Assembly: GCF_017562075.2 (NCBI RefSeq)
Contig: NC_054083.1
Location: 17,357,141-17,421,140, forward strand
Source: Anopheles merus
Lineage: Eukaryota > Arthropoda > Insecta > Diptera > Culicidae
Direction of reading: 5' to 3'
Length of the DNA: 64,000 nt
In this document: piece after piece, positions 12,401 through 24,400 of the stretch
Numbering within the stretch: the stretch's first letter is position 1
Layout: the number at the start of each line of letters is the position of its first letter
The notes under the pieces: generated by a model
Databases searched by the model: none
What the model saw: only the letters and a program-made list of their open reading frames with translations
Told to the model about the DNA's origin: nothing
Program-made: the position numbers and the translations under genes

Positions 12401-15400
12401 AACTATTGTCCGTAATGTACACTCATTTAAATAAATAAGAATGATAAATGTCCTTCAAGGTAAAACTCGCAGTTTTACTCTCAACAAGAAGCTTCTTGGT
12501 ATTGTTCAACTCGTTAGTGAAGTCTGCTTACGCTGTCACAGGGAGTGATTCAGTTACAGTTTAACGACCCTAGGGTTGTAAAACAGTCGTCTCGCTCCAG
12601 CAAATCCAGTCAATTGTTATTAGGTGCAGCTTAAAATCAACATTGCTGCGGGATAATTGTAGAAAGTGTGATAAACTCGAAAGTCTTTGTTTCGTTTCGT
12701 GGAGAGTAAGTTATTTTTTTTTTGGCTCGCTTTAATCATCCCTACGCGGGCATTCGTTCATTGCACTGTAGCGGGCGACACTCAAGCCGTTTCTGGTTTT
12801 GTTGATCTCAAACAGTGTCATTGCAAACAACACAGCTTTACATCCCACTGGCGACGCTGAAACACGATAGCTTAACGGCTAGCAACAGTATCTGAGGTCA
12901 CTTACCTGATAGGCCAGGATGTTGGCCAAGCTGGCGATGACGGGCTCGGTAGCGAATGAGAGGGTTTCCGAGCTTTCCTCGACCGTGTGCATGATCTGCA
13001 GTATCTGTGAAGTATACCGGGTGGGTGGAGAAAGTATGATAGGAAGGCATAAATATTAAACACAAACGCTTCCGGATGCACTCAGTTCCTGCCCGGTTCT
13101 CTGGTCGGCCAGCCAGAGTGTGCAACAGTAGCGTTGCAGCTTTGCTATTCAGTTTCACCCCTGCATACCTTGGGGTGCCGAAATCGTTCCAGCTGCTTTA
13201 CCGATGCTCGCAAAATTTCCGTAACCGTCTCCTTCCGCTTTGGTTTGTGCAGCTTTTCGGCCGTCCGCTTTTCGAACACAAAGATCGAGCACTCCTGAAA
13301 CGGGGCAGAAGCAAAAAAAAGACGGAACAGAATGAAGGTTTTTGTGTTGAATAAACGATGATGCTCATGTTTTAAGAGGATGCCAATAAATAGAGTTAAC
13401 TGAGGAGAATATGCAAGCTTTGTATTACACAAGGAACGGCTTTGTGAAGGGATGAGTTACATAGGACTTCATAGTAATAGTGAATAATAAATAATGAAAC
13501 AAAGATTAAAGTTCATTTAATATCTGTTTACTGAGCTCTAAGTAAAAAGGATGTACATTCTTTCCCCGAGTTAAGTGACACTTGAGTTTCGCAAATTTTT
13601 ATTTTTGACAGTTCATATCTCAAATTAATACTTATCTCCATCAATTGTCAAATGAAAAAAAAATTGCAATTTTTCCAAAAGCTTTATATCACAAAAAAAA
13701 CAGAAATAACCTAATTTTCTACACGAATTACAAAAATCATTATTAATTAAGTATATTTTGGCTTTAAAATGTGATATTCGACTTACGCGAAAATCCGAGT
13801 TACGCGAATGTTTCCGGAACGCATTATTCGCGTAACTCGGGGAAACATTGTATTTATCGAATAACCTGCTACCCTGAAGAATATACGATGTACGATGATT
13901 GATATTGATTCATCAAAATAGTTGCAGACGTAAAGTGTATTTCAAGACACCTGATCGGAGCCAATGAAAATATTGCTAAATATATACGTCGTGCGATGCT
14001 ACCGTTAAATGGTTTAAATAACTTTGTTTTGAATCTTTAAATAATACGCCTCCTGAAATACTGCAGGCTGAGCAAGATTGAAAGTATAAACACACCGAAC
14101 CATGAACGTCATCAAAATGTCGAACGAAAGCCATGCTTTCCATTCCTAAACATCTAAGCACGGGATTTCAAAGTACGTATTTCGAACATCGGTGTGCGTA
14201 GTTGCTAAATATAAGGCAGCGTAAAATATTCCAGGAAGCTGCTCGAAAGTAAGTCGATCCTGTTTGAAATTGTGTGCGCTCACTGGAGTGCGGTATTGCT
14301 TTAAATTCGTCAGCCAGAGCTCGTTGAGTCGTTGCAAAGATGGTAAGAGTTGTTTTTGTTTTTATAGCTGTCTTGAGCTAAAAATAGCATTTTTTTTATT
14401 CAGGAGTAACGGTCCAAAAAGGCCGTATTGCTTAAAAAAAACATTTAAATAGTAAAGAAAAACAATACCAAACTACCAATAAAGGTATAAAAAGATTTAC
14501 GTAGTGTTTCACATACTGGTGAACGACATTACAGAACCATTTTTCCAAAAGCAACAGCTTTGGAAAAATATTTTTATATTAGAAAATTTAATGCTATAAA
14601 CACTAGCTTCTACCTGGAACTTTTGAATTTTCTCGTTGAATTTGATATTAATCGGAAGTAAGTTTCTCTTTACAAACTATTTGAATAAAAATAATTAACG
14701 TTTTAAATCTAGTACAAAGTAAGCACTGTTTTGATACGTAATCGTACAAATATTTTACATTGCAGTGCTATGCATTGCTGCTCATGAATAGCATCTGCAG
14801 TGCAGTACCCGAAACGATCGCTGAAGTGCGTTTCGACTTTCAAGATCTATTATTTGCCACTCTAACTGATTTGCTTCGCTGATTTTTAGTCGCTTCGAAC
14901 CATTTGACCGACGATTGATGGATCAACCTGCCATTAGTGGAACGATAACGGGTTTCCCCTACCATAGTGCATAGTGCATTACCAATGTGCATTCCAAGTG
15001 TGGCAAACCCGAGTAGGTTGGTCTCATCTTGACATAACATCAATGAATTTACAGATCCCCTTTCCAACCGCACCCCAACCCTCTCCACCGGGAAACGCAT
15101 TTCTTGCGTTTAGTGAAACATTTTCCCGCTCGAAACTTGCCAACCAAGCAGCTTGAGACGCAATGTTCCGGACGATCGAACGAGCGAACGTCTTAGTACT
15201 GGGAGGGTTTGTGTACCACGTTTGCCGAGCGAACCGTCCAACTTTGGTGTCGCTTGTAAGCGCGGTGACAAATCACTATGCCGTGATTCTTTCTTGCCCT
15301 TTGCTCCATCTCACTCAATGGAGTGTTTGTCGTCGGTTTTTTTTTTGTTGTTGCCTTTTTTCTCTTCTACGTCAAACCAGCCATATCGTGCTGTCTGTCC

Positions 15401-18400
15401 CTGTCTTTCCCCACGTCGTACGCGAGCGAACATTCCAGGCGAGATTTTGCAGAAAGCGGTGGGTGTTACAAACACTTCCGCACGAATAATCAAATTCATT
15501 CCGTGGAAAATTGAATTTTATTTCTGTTTTATAGTGTTGAAATATTTGTTGCCTCTTTGAAAAGCGGCAGCATGGGTACCGAGCGGTGTGCAAACAAAAA
15601 TAAAATACGCCAAACCATTACGGTACCGCAGTGAGGTTTATATGCTTTGCTGTTCACCTTCAACGGAGCAGCGGTGGTGGAAAGAAATCTTAGGCATCGT
15701 CAGCCGAGATTTGTTGCGTACGGCATGAATTTTAAATGGCCAACGAAATACGTTAAAATTTCGTGAACTGACACGTGTTTTGAGCATGGTGTATGTGTGT
15801 TTTCAAGTTTTTGTACAAGAAAAATCGTGCTGGAGGATAAGCATGAATTTTACCCAAATAATACAATTGATGTACGTACAGCTTCGCGCTGTAATCAATT
15901 CTTTTTATCACTTTCAACATTTGCACCAAAATCTAGGTTCCCTTTTAAAATTTTAACATTGCTGCCTTTTTTTTAAATTTACCCTGGTTTGCTTCCTCCT
16001 ACTGGTGTACCCGAAAGTTCACCGCTATTTACTGTAACCGAAAAAAACGGGAAGAAAAACTCTAATCTGCTGGCGGATTAGCTTTGTGGCGCACAAATGC
16101 GCCGAGCCGAATTTGTTGAGCAAATAGTGGTTAAGGTTCGTACTGGTACCTTTTCCGGGGATTCTTCTTTCTTCCTCTCAATTCAAACATGCCTTTTTGC
16201 CCTTCAGCCATTTTTTGATTTCTTCCCATCACAAACATCCCCAAACAAGGGGGATAGATTTGCAGGATTTGAAATGAAATGGAATGAAAAAAGAAAAGCG
16301 ACACCGGCAAAGGGATTTACCGTTTTGTTGATTGTCCGCGCTGATGTTTTCTTCTGGTTTCCCTAGAAACCGTGCCCAGCGTTACAGTTCGATGCGACCT
16401 TGGCAATATTTATGACCTGTAAAGTTTTGCGTCCCGAAAGCAGCACCGAGTTTAAAATGTGTTTGACTGACGTTTGTACGCTTCCGGGATTGCTGCCGCT
16501 TAAATCAACAATGATTTGTTCAATGGAAATCCTTGAACGAAAAGATAAAGTTTGCGCTTCCGATGAATTTCATCGGTTTGCCCAACGGCCGATGGACTAA
16601 TATGGTTCGTGAATTTGCAAGAGCACATAATTATTTGCGTTCTGAGGAAAAACGCCCGATTTGATGGAGATGGTCATCAATAGATGGCAGTTTGATTGTA
16701 AAAATAGTATAAATAAACAGAGAAGAACACTCCTTGAGAACAAACTTTAATTTTGTTTCGCATCGAGAAACAAACCAATCAAAACGTAAGACAACATTGT
16801 GTAATAAATACAATGTTTGGATTGTTATTTTTGATCAATTAGTTTAAAAAAGTATTTAAGAATTAAGGATTTTATGTGAAATAATATGAAAATTGCAAAA
16901 TAATGTCGAAGTTTGTACATAGTTTATCAGCCCGATACATCGATACTCGATTTACTGCCCTTTAACGTCCATTGATTATCCGCACTATACGTATGATGAC
17001 TTTGATTTTTTTTTTCATTCAGCAAGCCGTAAGAAACGAAATCTATGACGAGACTGTTATTATGTCCCCGTTTAGCGTGTTCCGTGCCATCAGCTCGATG
17101 AACATGTTTTGCATTTTGCAGATGCAAATTATCGTCGGTCACCGTAGTAATTGCAATCGTCTACACCTTATCCGGGAGGCGTTTTGAGTGAATCAGCACG
17201 ATATTGGCTTGACGGTGCTGCTCAATGGAGTGGGTTATCAATGAACAGCTTAAAAACAAATCCCCCTAGCACGACTTTTCGAGAATTTTAATGTTCTTAG
17301 ACAAATTTTAAGGGGAAGCTAGTTTTTTTTACTCATTAAAATTATTATACTTTTTGTTCTGCAGTTACTATAACGTTTCATACATATTTCTAAGCCAATA
17401 AACAGACTCATTTTGCTGTATAATAAATCAAGCGAAACAACGCAAAACATCGCTTGTGCAACACAAAAAGTCATAAAACAAACAAACAAACAGAACTCTA
17501 TCTCATAAGACCTAAATTATGTCCATTATCTAATAAAACTGCTGTTGAATGCATCAAAACAATCAGTCTTTTTATATGTAATATCGGATTAATACTGATG
17601 ATTTGGAGTATAGAATAAAATCCAACAAATAATATATTTCACTTGCACAAAAAATTATCTAATATCGATTTAAAATATACTCATTTGTGACAAACCATGT
17701 TAAGCTTTTGTTGGGGCATTTGTTTGCTATCAGCATAAACTAGAATGTAAAGTAACATGGATGCTTCACATTCAAACATACTAAACATTTCAAATAGCTT
17801 TAAAGATAAACATTTTTATTCAAAAAGACAGTCCATAGACTGACACATCAGAGCTCGTGTTGTTTAAATAAACTTTCTTTAATTGTGCATTTGTCTTTAT
17901 CCGATATTTTTAGTAATACAAACAAATATGTGTTATCCGTCCGAATCCCTACGAAACCGCACAAACGATCATCACAAATGTCATGCTGCTTCACGAGCAA
18001 TGTTTCAAGCACTGTTAAAATGACAGTAAAAAATGAATATACAACGTCGATTAGCGTCAATTGTTAGCGCTAGCGCCTTTCTTACCATATCGGGGTGAGC
18101 ACAATACTCTTCCTCAGCTCCCGGCAACCAACCGTTGCAACAATGGGTGCACGCACGCCAAAAAGGTAAATGCTTGCATATAAAAGTCGTATGAATAATG
18201 GATTACGGGCGGTATTAGTTACACGATCGCATAAACGGTAGAAAGCTGCCCCTGGACGCCCGTTACAATCGTTCGTTACTGGGCCGCCCTAGTTCGTTCG
18301 TTAGTTTGTTCGGTCGCACGCAAACAGGGGAAGAACAGCGAGGAAAAGCGATAAATATTATAACCGTGTGTGTGCGTGCTTTTCTTTGGCTCAAACGGAA

Positions 18401-21400
18401 GAAGCGGAAGCAGAAAAGAGAGAAAGATTTTCCCAAGTTTTTGCAAAGGAACGGTATTGTGTTGCCATCGCCGAAAGGGGAGAAGATTTTATGCTATTTG
18501 TGCTTTTTTACACTTCTGTCGTGCAAAAAAAAGAAGTGAATCTGAAGCGTTGAAACGTTGATGCGATCACTGATAGCGGACCACCCAGCAATGTCGTGGA
18601 AAGCGCGTAATGTGAAAAGGATTTTCCCACTCCGGAAGTGTTTGTGGATTGGCAGCCTGTTGCTGTTGAGCACTGGGCCGGGCCTACCGCCCGTAGAAGG
18701 GGTAATAATTTTCCCATCGCTCTTTCGTCTGTTAGCTTCGGTTTGGTGAAAAATCATTTGCTCTCCAGGCACCATTTAACGGGCATCTCCAGCCCAACCC
18801 ACAACCCACAGGGAGCGACTATTTGTTGCTTGCTGTCGGTTTTATAATCGCTGCAAAACAAACCCTACCACGCATTTAAAGGGTTCAAATTTAACTTTCC
18901 AAGCGATTTTATCATTAAAATCTCTACTCTTTTTCTCCCTTTTTCTTCCTCCCTTTTTTCTCATGCACACACATACACAATAGAAAGCAACCGTAGAGCA
19001 GATGATGAAGTCGGGTGAAATGATACGGTCGGTTTGCCTGGGAAAAACCAAAGTCGCCGAGGAGCTGGTGAACGGATTGCGCGAGTCCAAGTTCGCGGAC
19101 GTTAAGGAGCTTAAGTGTTACGTAAACTGCGTAATGGAAATGATGCAAACGGTCGGTATGGAACTTTCTTCCCCTTTCTCCCCATACCCTGAACCCACAC
19201 TGACGCATCTGTTTCGTGCTATCGTGTTCTTTTTGTTGTAGATGAAGAAGGGAAAACTTAACTACGACGCATCGGTGAAGCAGATCGACACAATCATGCC
19301 GGACGAGCTGGCGGGCCCGATGCGGGCGGCGCTCGACATTTGCCGCACTGTGGCGGACGGCATTAAGAACAATTGCGATGCAGCGTACGTTTTGCTTCAG
19401 TGCCTGTCGAAAAACAATCCTAAATTTATTTTCCCGTAGCTGATGGCAAACAACACTTGTCGGTTAGGTTGCATTACGTTGGTACGTTAGTCGCCTCGGC
19501 GGTATGAACATGTTACTTTTTCACTGAATGTGAATTATTGCAACAAGTCAGTGGTGTCCTGTACAAATTTTGGTGTCCTTATTATACGCGAATAAATATT
19601 TTCAATAATTAAGAAAATAAATTTGAATTATAATTATCAAATACTTTTTTTATATTGTTTTTCAAATTAGTGTATTTTACGTTTAAACTTAAAATACATA
19701 AAAAAATTAAGTATATTGGCTGCCCTAGATTAAATATATCATTTGTTCAAAGACTTATTCTAAAAGTATACAGTAGTGAATTGTTAAATTGATGGTATAG
19801 CTCCATAGAATTTTCATAATAACATAACTTAACTTTCTTCCAGAATGGTCTGTAGCCCAGACCATTCTGGAAGACATTCTAAAAGTCCTAAGCGCCCTGA
19901 TTGAAAAGCCGTTTCGAATTTCTCTGGTATGGTTTTCTGCTCATTGCGGCATCTTAGGAAATGAGAAAGCATGCCATTTGGCCATAAAGGGTGCTTTGGA
20001 GGGGTCCGTTTATGATATACCTATCCTACCTCACGATTTCTAACGGACCCGCAGGCTTTTTAGGACACACATCAACTCTGGAGGTTCCTGTACTCGATCT
20101 CTCCTAGAGTTTATTTGAAGCCTTGATTGCGCGACATCTGTCGCGATCGTGCATTTATTGGAATGATGTCTAGACTTAGGTCTAATTATTTCACACTGGT
20201 TTTTTCACAGCCGGTCTCATGGTACAGTCGTCAACTCGTACGACTTAACAACATGCCCGTCATGGGTTCAAGCCCCAAATAGACCGTGCCGCCATACGTA
20301 GGACTGACTATCCTGCTATGGGGGGAAATCAATAAGTCACTGAAAGCCAACCCCACAAGTGTGTTGGCAGACCTTGACCGGCATCGGTTGTTGAGCCAAA
20401 GAAGAAGAAGATTTCACACTGGGCGCAGATCTCCAGCGTATAGGACAGGTCGACCCGAAAGCATGTGGCTGCAGCCTTTAATTTCACGGCATAGAGCATC
20501 TTCTATGGTCTTGCGTACAATACGAGGCTACAGAATCCTGCAACGACTTGTTGGGTGCAGTCTAAAAACTGGGAAGATCTCCTGATATCTTCATGGAAGA
20601 TCTCCCCATTCGGGATATACTAGCAGGGTCGGACAGGAGTAAGTTAAAGATCATCTTTGAGTTCTGTAGAGCTAATGGATCAACTGTGTGAGTGTCCTAT
20701 GGCAATACTCTTGTGACTAGTTTTGCGGTGGTCGGTTGTTGGTGTTAGCATGCGCTTTCACGGCGTGAATTCCTGGGGTGTTAGTGAGGGACTTGCTCTC
20801 TTGTGGCTTCTCTGGGGGATTATTGTCCGGGTGCGGACGTGTATTATTGTTGTGCGACTTGCTATCGGTTGGTTGGCCAGAAGTGTCATTTTTTCCATTT
20901 CCTCCCTATTTATATGTCGTTTTGCTACATGCTTTATATCGCTTGTTTGCTTGTGAGTCATTCATACGTGAACGGCTACGCATTCATACGGCTGGTGGTT
21001 CAGGAAAATCCTCGTCAAGAGCAACGACGAGATCCTTTCCTAAAAAGTATGAAAAAACTTGCAAGAGAGACATACTGCTACTCGAAGCCATCGAAGCTAA
21101 ACTTGATAAAGTTCCCTTCTACGTATACTGAACCTTTCTGAACGGACTGGATATCTCGGATATTCGAAGACTACCCTTATGATGACCGGGGCAAGGATGC
21201 CGCATGACAACGAACAACACGATATCGACTCCTGCCACGTTTACGGATAGACTTTTTAAAACAATTTGAATCAGATGACGACGAAGTGCGCGATCTCGAA
21301 CCCTGCTATGAATTTAGTCCATTCGAGCAGGATCTCATAATATCTGCAATGTCCGAGTACACCCGGGATACGATGTCCGTCGATGGTTGCAAGAAGGATG

Positions 21401-24400
21401 TGTCTCGCAACTATATTAATTGTATTATTATACTATATCACTAAGCAATAGGACTGAAGCCGTTCCGTAAATAATTGCACTGTTTGCGAAATTTATCGTT
21501 TTCAATAAGTCTTGTTCATTTTGCGGCAGTTTTGTTGTCATTGCTTTTGTTAATTGATTTAACGATTCACTCAATTCAAAATAGATGTTTGACAGGATTT
21601 GGGCATTTTTATTACGAAAAAACAAACCTGTATGCAAGATAATGCAGTATGGAATCCTTGAAATGGTAGACTACAATAGAATTTCAATTGATTTATTGCA
21701 ATGCATATCTTGTCTATAAGTTGGTGTAGACCAACAATTGTTCGCACATCTAAATATGACACAAGTGTACGATAATTCACCAATTGTCATTTACCATCAC
21801 CTCCTTTTGGATGTTATTCTTATTATTAATGCATAATTTTAATTGATCAAAACATGTAACCTGAGAAGGCCAGTGGCCTTGGTGGCTCAAGAAAACTAAG
21901 TAATGACCTCAAATGTGATAGTTTTGTTCATTTCGTCATAGTGTTTTTGAACATTTCGACCAAAATATGACAAACACATTACAAAAATTTTCCGTTGGAA
22001 ACCCCGTATCAATGCTTAGAAAGTTTATCTATCAAATGGCAGAAAATGTTCAAGGCTAGCTTTGAAAAGAGGCCAAGTAATTGGCCAATTATGGCAACAA
22101 CAAAAAAGTTTATTGTACCTACAATTTATAGAGCAATTATAGATTCAACCTCTCAGCATCCACCATGAATCTTCCTTGTCATCTCAATGTTAAACACATT
22201 GAAAAAATTACCAAACAGTCCATTTTGCACGCATTGTTCCCATTCCTTAAAAAATAACCATAAAATATTTAAAAAAAACTTCAATTCTCAAAACCGGTTT
22301 CAAATGATTACTTTTAATGAGTTTATCATTAGTTTAACTCACTCATACCAACACCTTATCAATGTTTAATCACATTTTTTCGCCACTATGCTATGTGCTC
22401 GTTTATCCGACTTCACGTGAAATAAATTTTCCACCATTATGAACACACCGAAAGCAATCATGTGCCGAATATCACACACCGAGCAAACGCGATCGGCGTT
22501 GCTCACCGTTACCGCCCCACACTCTTCACGCTTTGTAATTTTCTTCTCATGTCAGGCAAAAGTTTAGTTCATTTTTCTTCCTCCCACCGTGCTACAAAGT
22601 TTCACTGCTTTGGCATCATGTTTCCCCCCTTCCACCAAAGCTTAGGTAGCTGGCGTACTGGAATGATCGCGAGTATGTGCGAATGCATTCCCCGGTTCGA
22701 CTTTTCCACAGTTCGACCGATGCTACTTATTTGAAAGGAAACAACTTTCAAAAGTCATCAAAAGCTGCTCCCACTTCCTGCTGCTCCTGTTGGTGTGTGT
22801 GTGAGTGTGTATGGGCGTTCGTGTTTGAGGGCGTGTATTATATTCTTTACCGCGCAAAATAAGCTCACTGTTCCGGTTGAAAGTAAGTAACGGATAAAAA
22901 AAAGGCACATTGCACTAACTAAAGATAAAGTATTTCAGCAGTTTGCTACCATTTTCGCGTGGGGTTTGATTTTTTTATCACAGCGAAACAATTTCAAACT
23001 GCAAGCTGCAGAGCAATAGTTTCGAATTTATTTTATTAACTAGGTTTATTAACGAGAGTTGGTGCGGTGGTGTATAAGGCACGGCAAAATCTAATTTAAT
23101 CAATTGAATGTTTCCAGTTTCATTGTCTAGTTTAAAGGAGGTTATCTGAAGCCGTATCACGTTCAAAAATGAAAAGATATTGTGATGCGGTTTTTGGCGC
23201 TACTTAACGTTATAGCAGCATTAATTAAGCTTTTGCAACGCCCTCCCCATACCAATGTTGCATCGAAAAGAATGTGCGACCATCTGGCAGCGTCGTTGCA
23301 CATTGCTTCGATTTTCCGCCCCGTCAGTTAACTAATTCATTCAACTCAGCGCAAAACTCAGCGTTTATCGCTGTCGTACCATCGAAACACCTACAATTTG
23401 GTTGATTGCTTCACGTTCAACATTATCATTAAAGTCGTCATCGGGTCGGGGTGGAACATTGTGCTGCACCGCAGTCTCCCGTGCGACGCCGCGATCGACA
23501 GTCGGTGCGAGGTAAAATGCAAATAGTGCTTCGTCACCTTTTCCGCCTGAGACACGGGTAAACGCGCGCGCGCGCACACACCCTTACGCTTTCGATGGCC
23601 GGAAGCCGGAAATGAATTTTGGAGCTGCGAGAAACGAGCGGAAAGCTTTTCTGGCTGGGGATGGGAACGAGCTTTCAAATTTTAATCCCGGTTCCGCATT
23701 TGTCGCCCTGGAAGAGTTTCTACATCGGCACTGGGGGGAAATTTACCATTTCAATGTCTCAAGTTTTTGGTATTATGATCTTGGGCGGTAAGCGCAATGA
23801 ATGGCGTTCGTTAGAAAGAAACGGCTTTTAGACGGCTACCTAGCAAATTCCAGCTTGGCAAAAGTTGTAAAAGTTTAACTCACCATTACCAATTTATAAA
23901 TTAAGTAAACACATTAAACGCCAATGCATTACGTTAATCGTTTCCTAATGCACGATTTTTCTGCCATTTCGATATACTTTTCTCTAGCCTCTAGTCACGA
24001 AAGAAAGTACATGCGTCATGATTGGTGTATAAATTTAAGATTCTAGGAACCGTCGTCAGTTTCTGACGATGGTTGCTATTTTTTCGCGCCACTGTGTAGG
24101 ATTGATGCTTTCAAAATAAATAACGAGCTACAGTAAGGAGAATAAAAAAAAAACTATAAGCGAAAAAAAGTTTAAAAATTGATCAGGGATTTTGTTGTCA
24201 GCATTTTTCTTCTTCTTCCTTTCCAACGCGCGTTATGGAGGGAGAGGAAGAAAGAGAAAAGCAACGGGAAGAGAGGGAGGATTGATAGCAAATATCCTAC
24301 GCTTGTTATTGTTTGGTTCGTGGGTAACTTTGGAGTTTTAATTGCTTCTTGCTGACGTCGTTTTTCGCAAGCTTTCCTATTATGTCTCCCTGTTTCGCTG

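Larger units (their letters stand above)
3411..12905. other. SCYL2 intron 3 (9.5 kb)
   Basis: Between the exon 3 donor (GTAAGT at 12,905) and the exon 4 acceptor (3,411). It contains a foldback element (6,100-6,458), two GGGGC MITE copies (10,164 and 11,420), a SINE piece (11,214) and a GCA microsatellite (12,366). Stretches 3.4-6.1 kb, 6.5-10.1 kb and 11.7-12.9 kb show only scattered chance frames. I see no nested gene in them. Confidence 0.6.

Noticed and set aside
18306..18539. Lys-rich frame upstream of OBP20 as a first coding exon
   Set aside because: No ATG in good context, overlapping frames of equal length, and the segment fits the untranslated leader after the TATA box.
20211..20285. 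Functional tRNA gene
   Set aside because: The tRNA-like A and B boxes belong to a repeated SINE with an unrelated body and tail; many copies with target duplications exist.
21428..21783. Minus-strand frames suggestive of a membrane receptor end
   Set aside because: AT-rich chance-like composition, frames do not join through plausible splice sites, and no odorant or gustatory receptor signature is visible.
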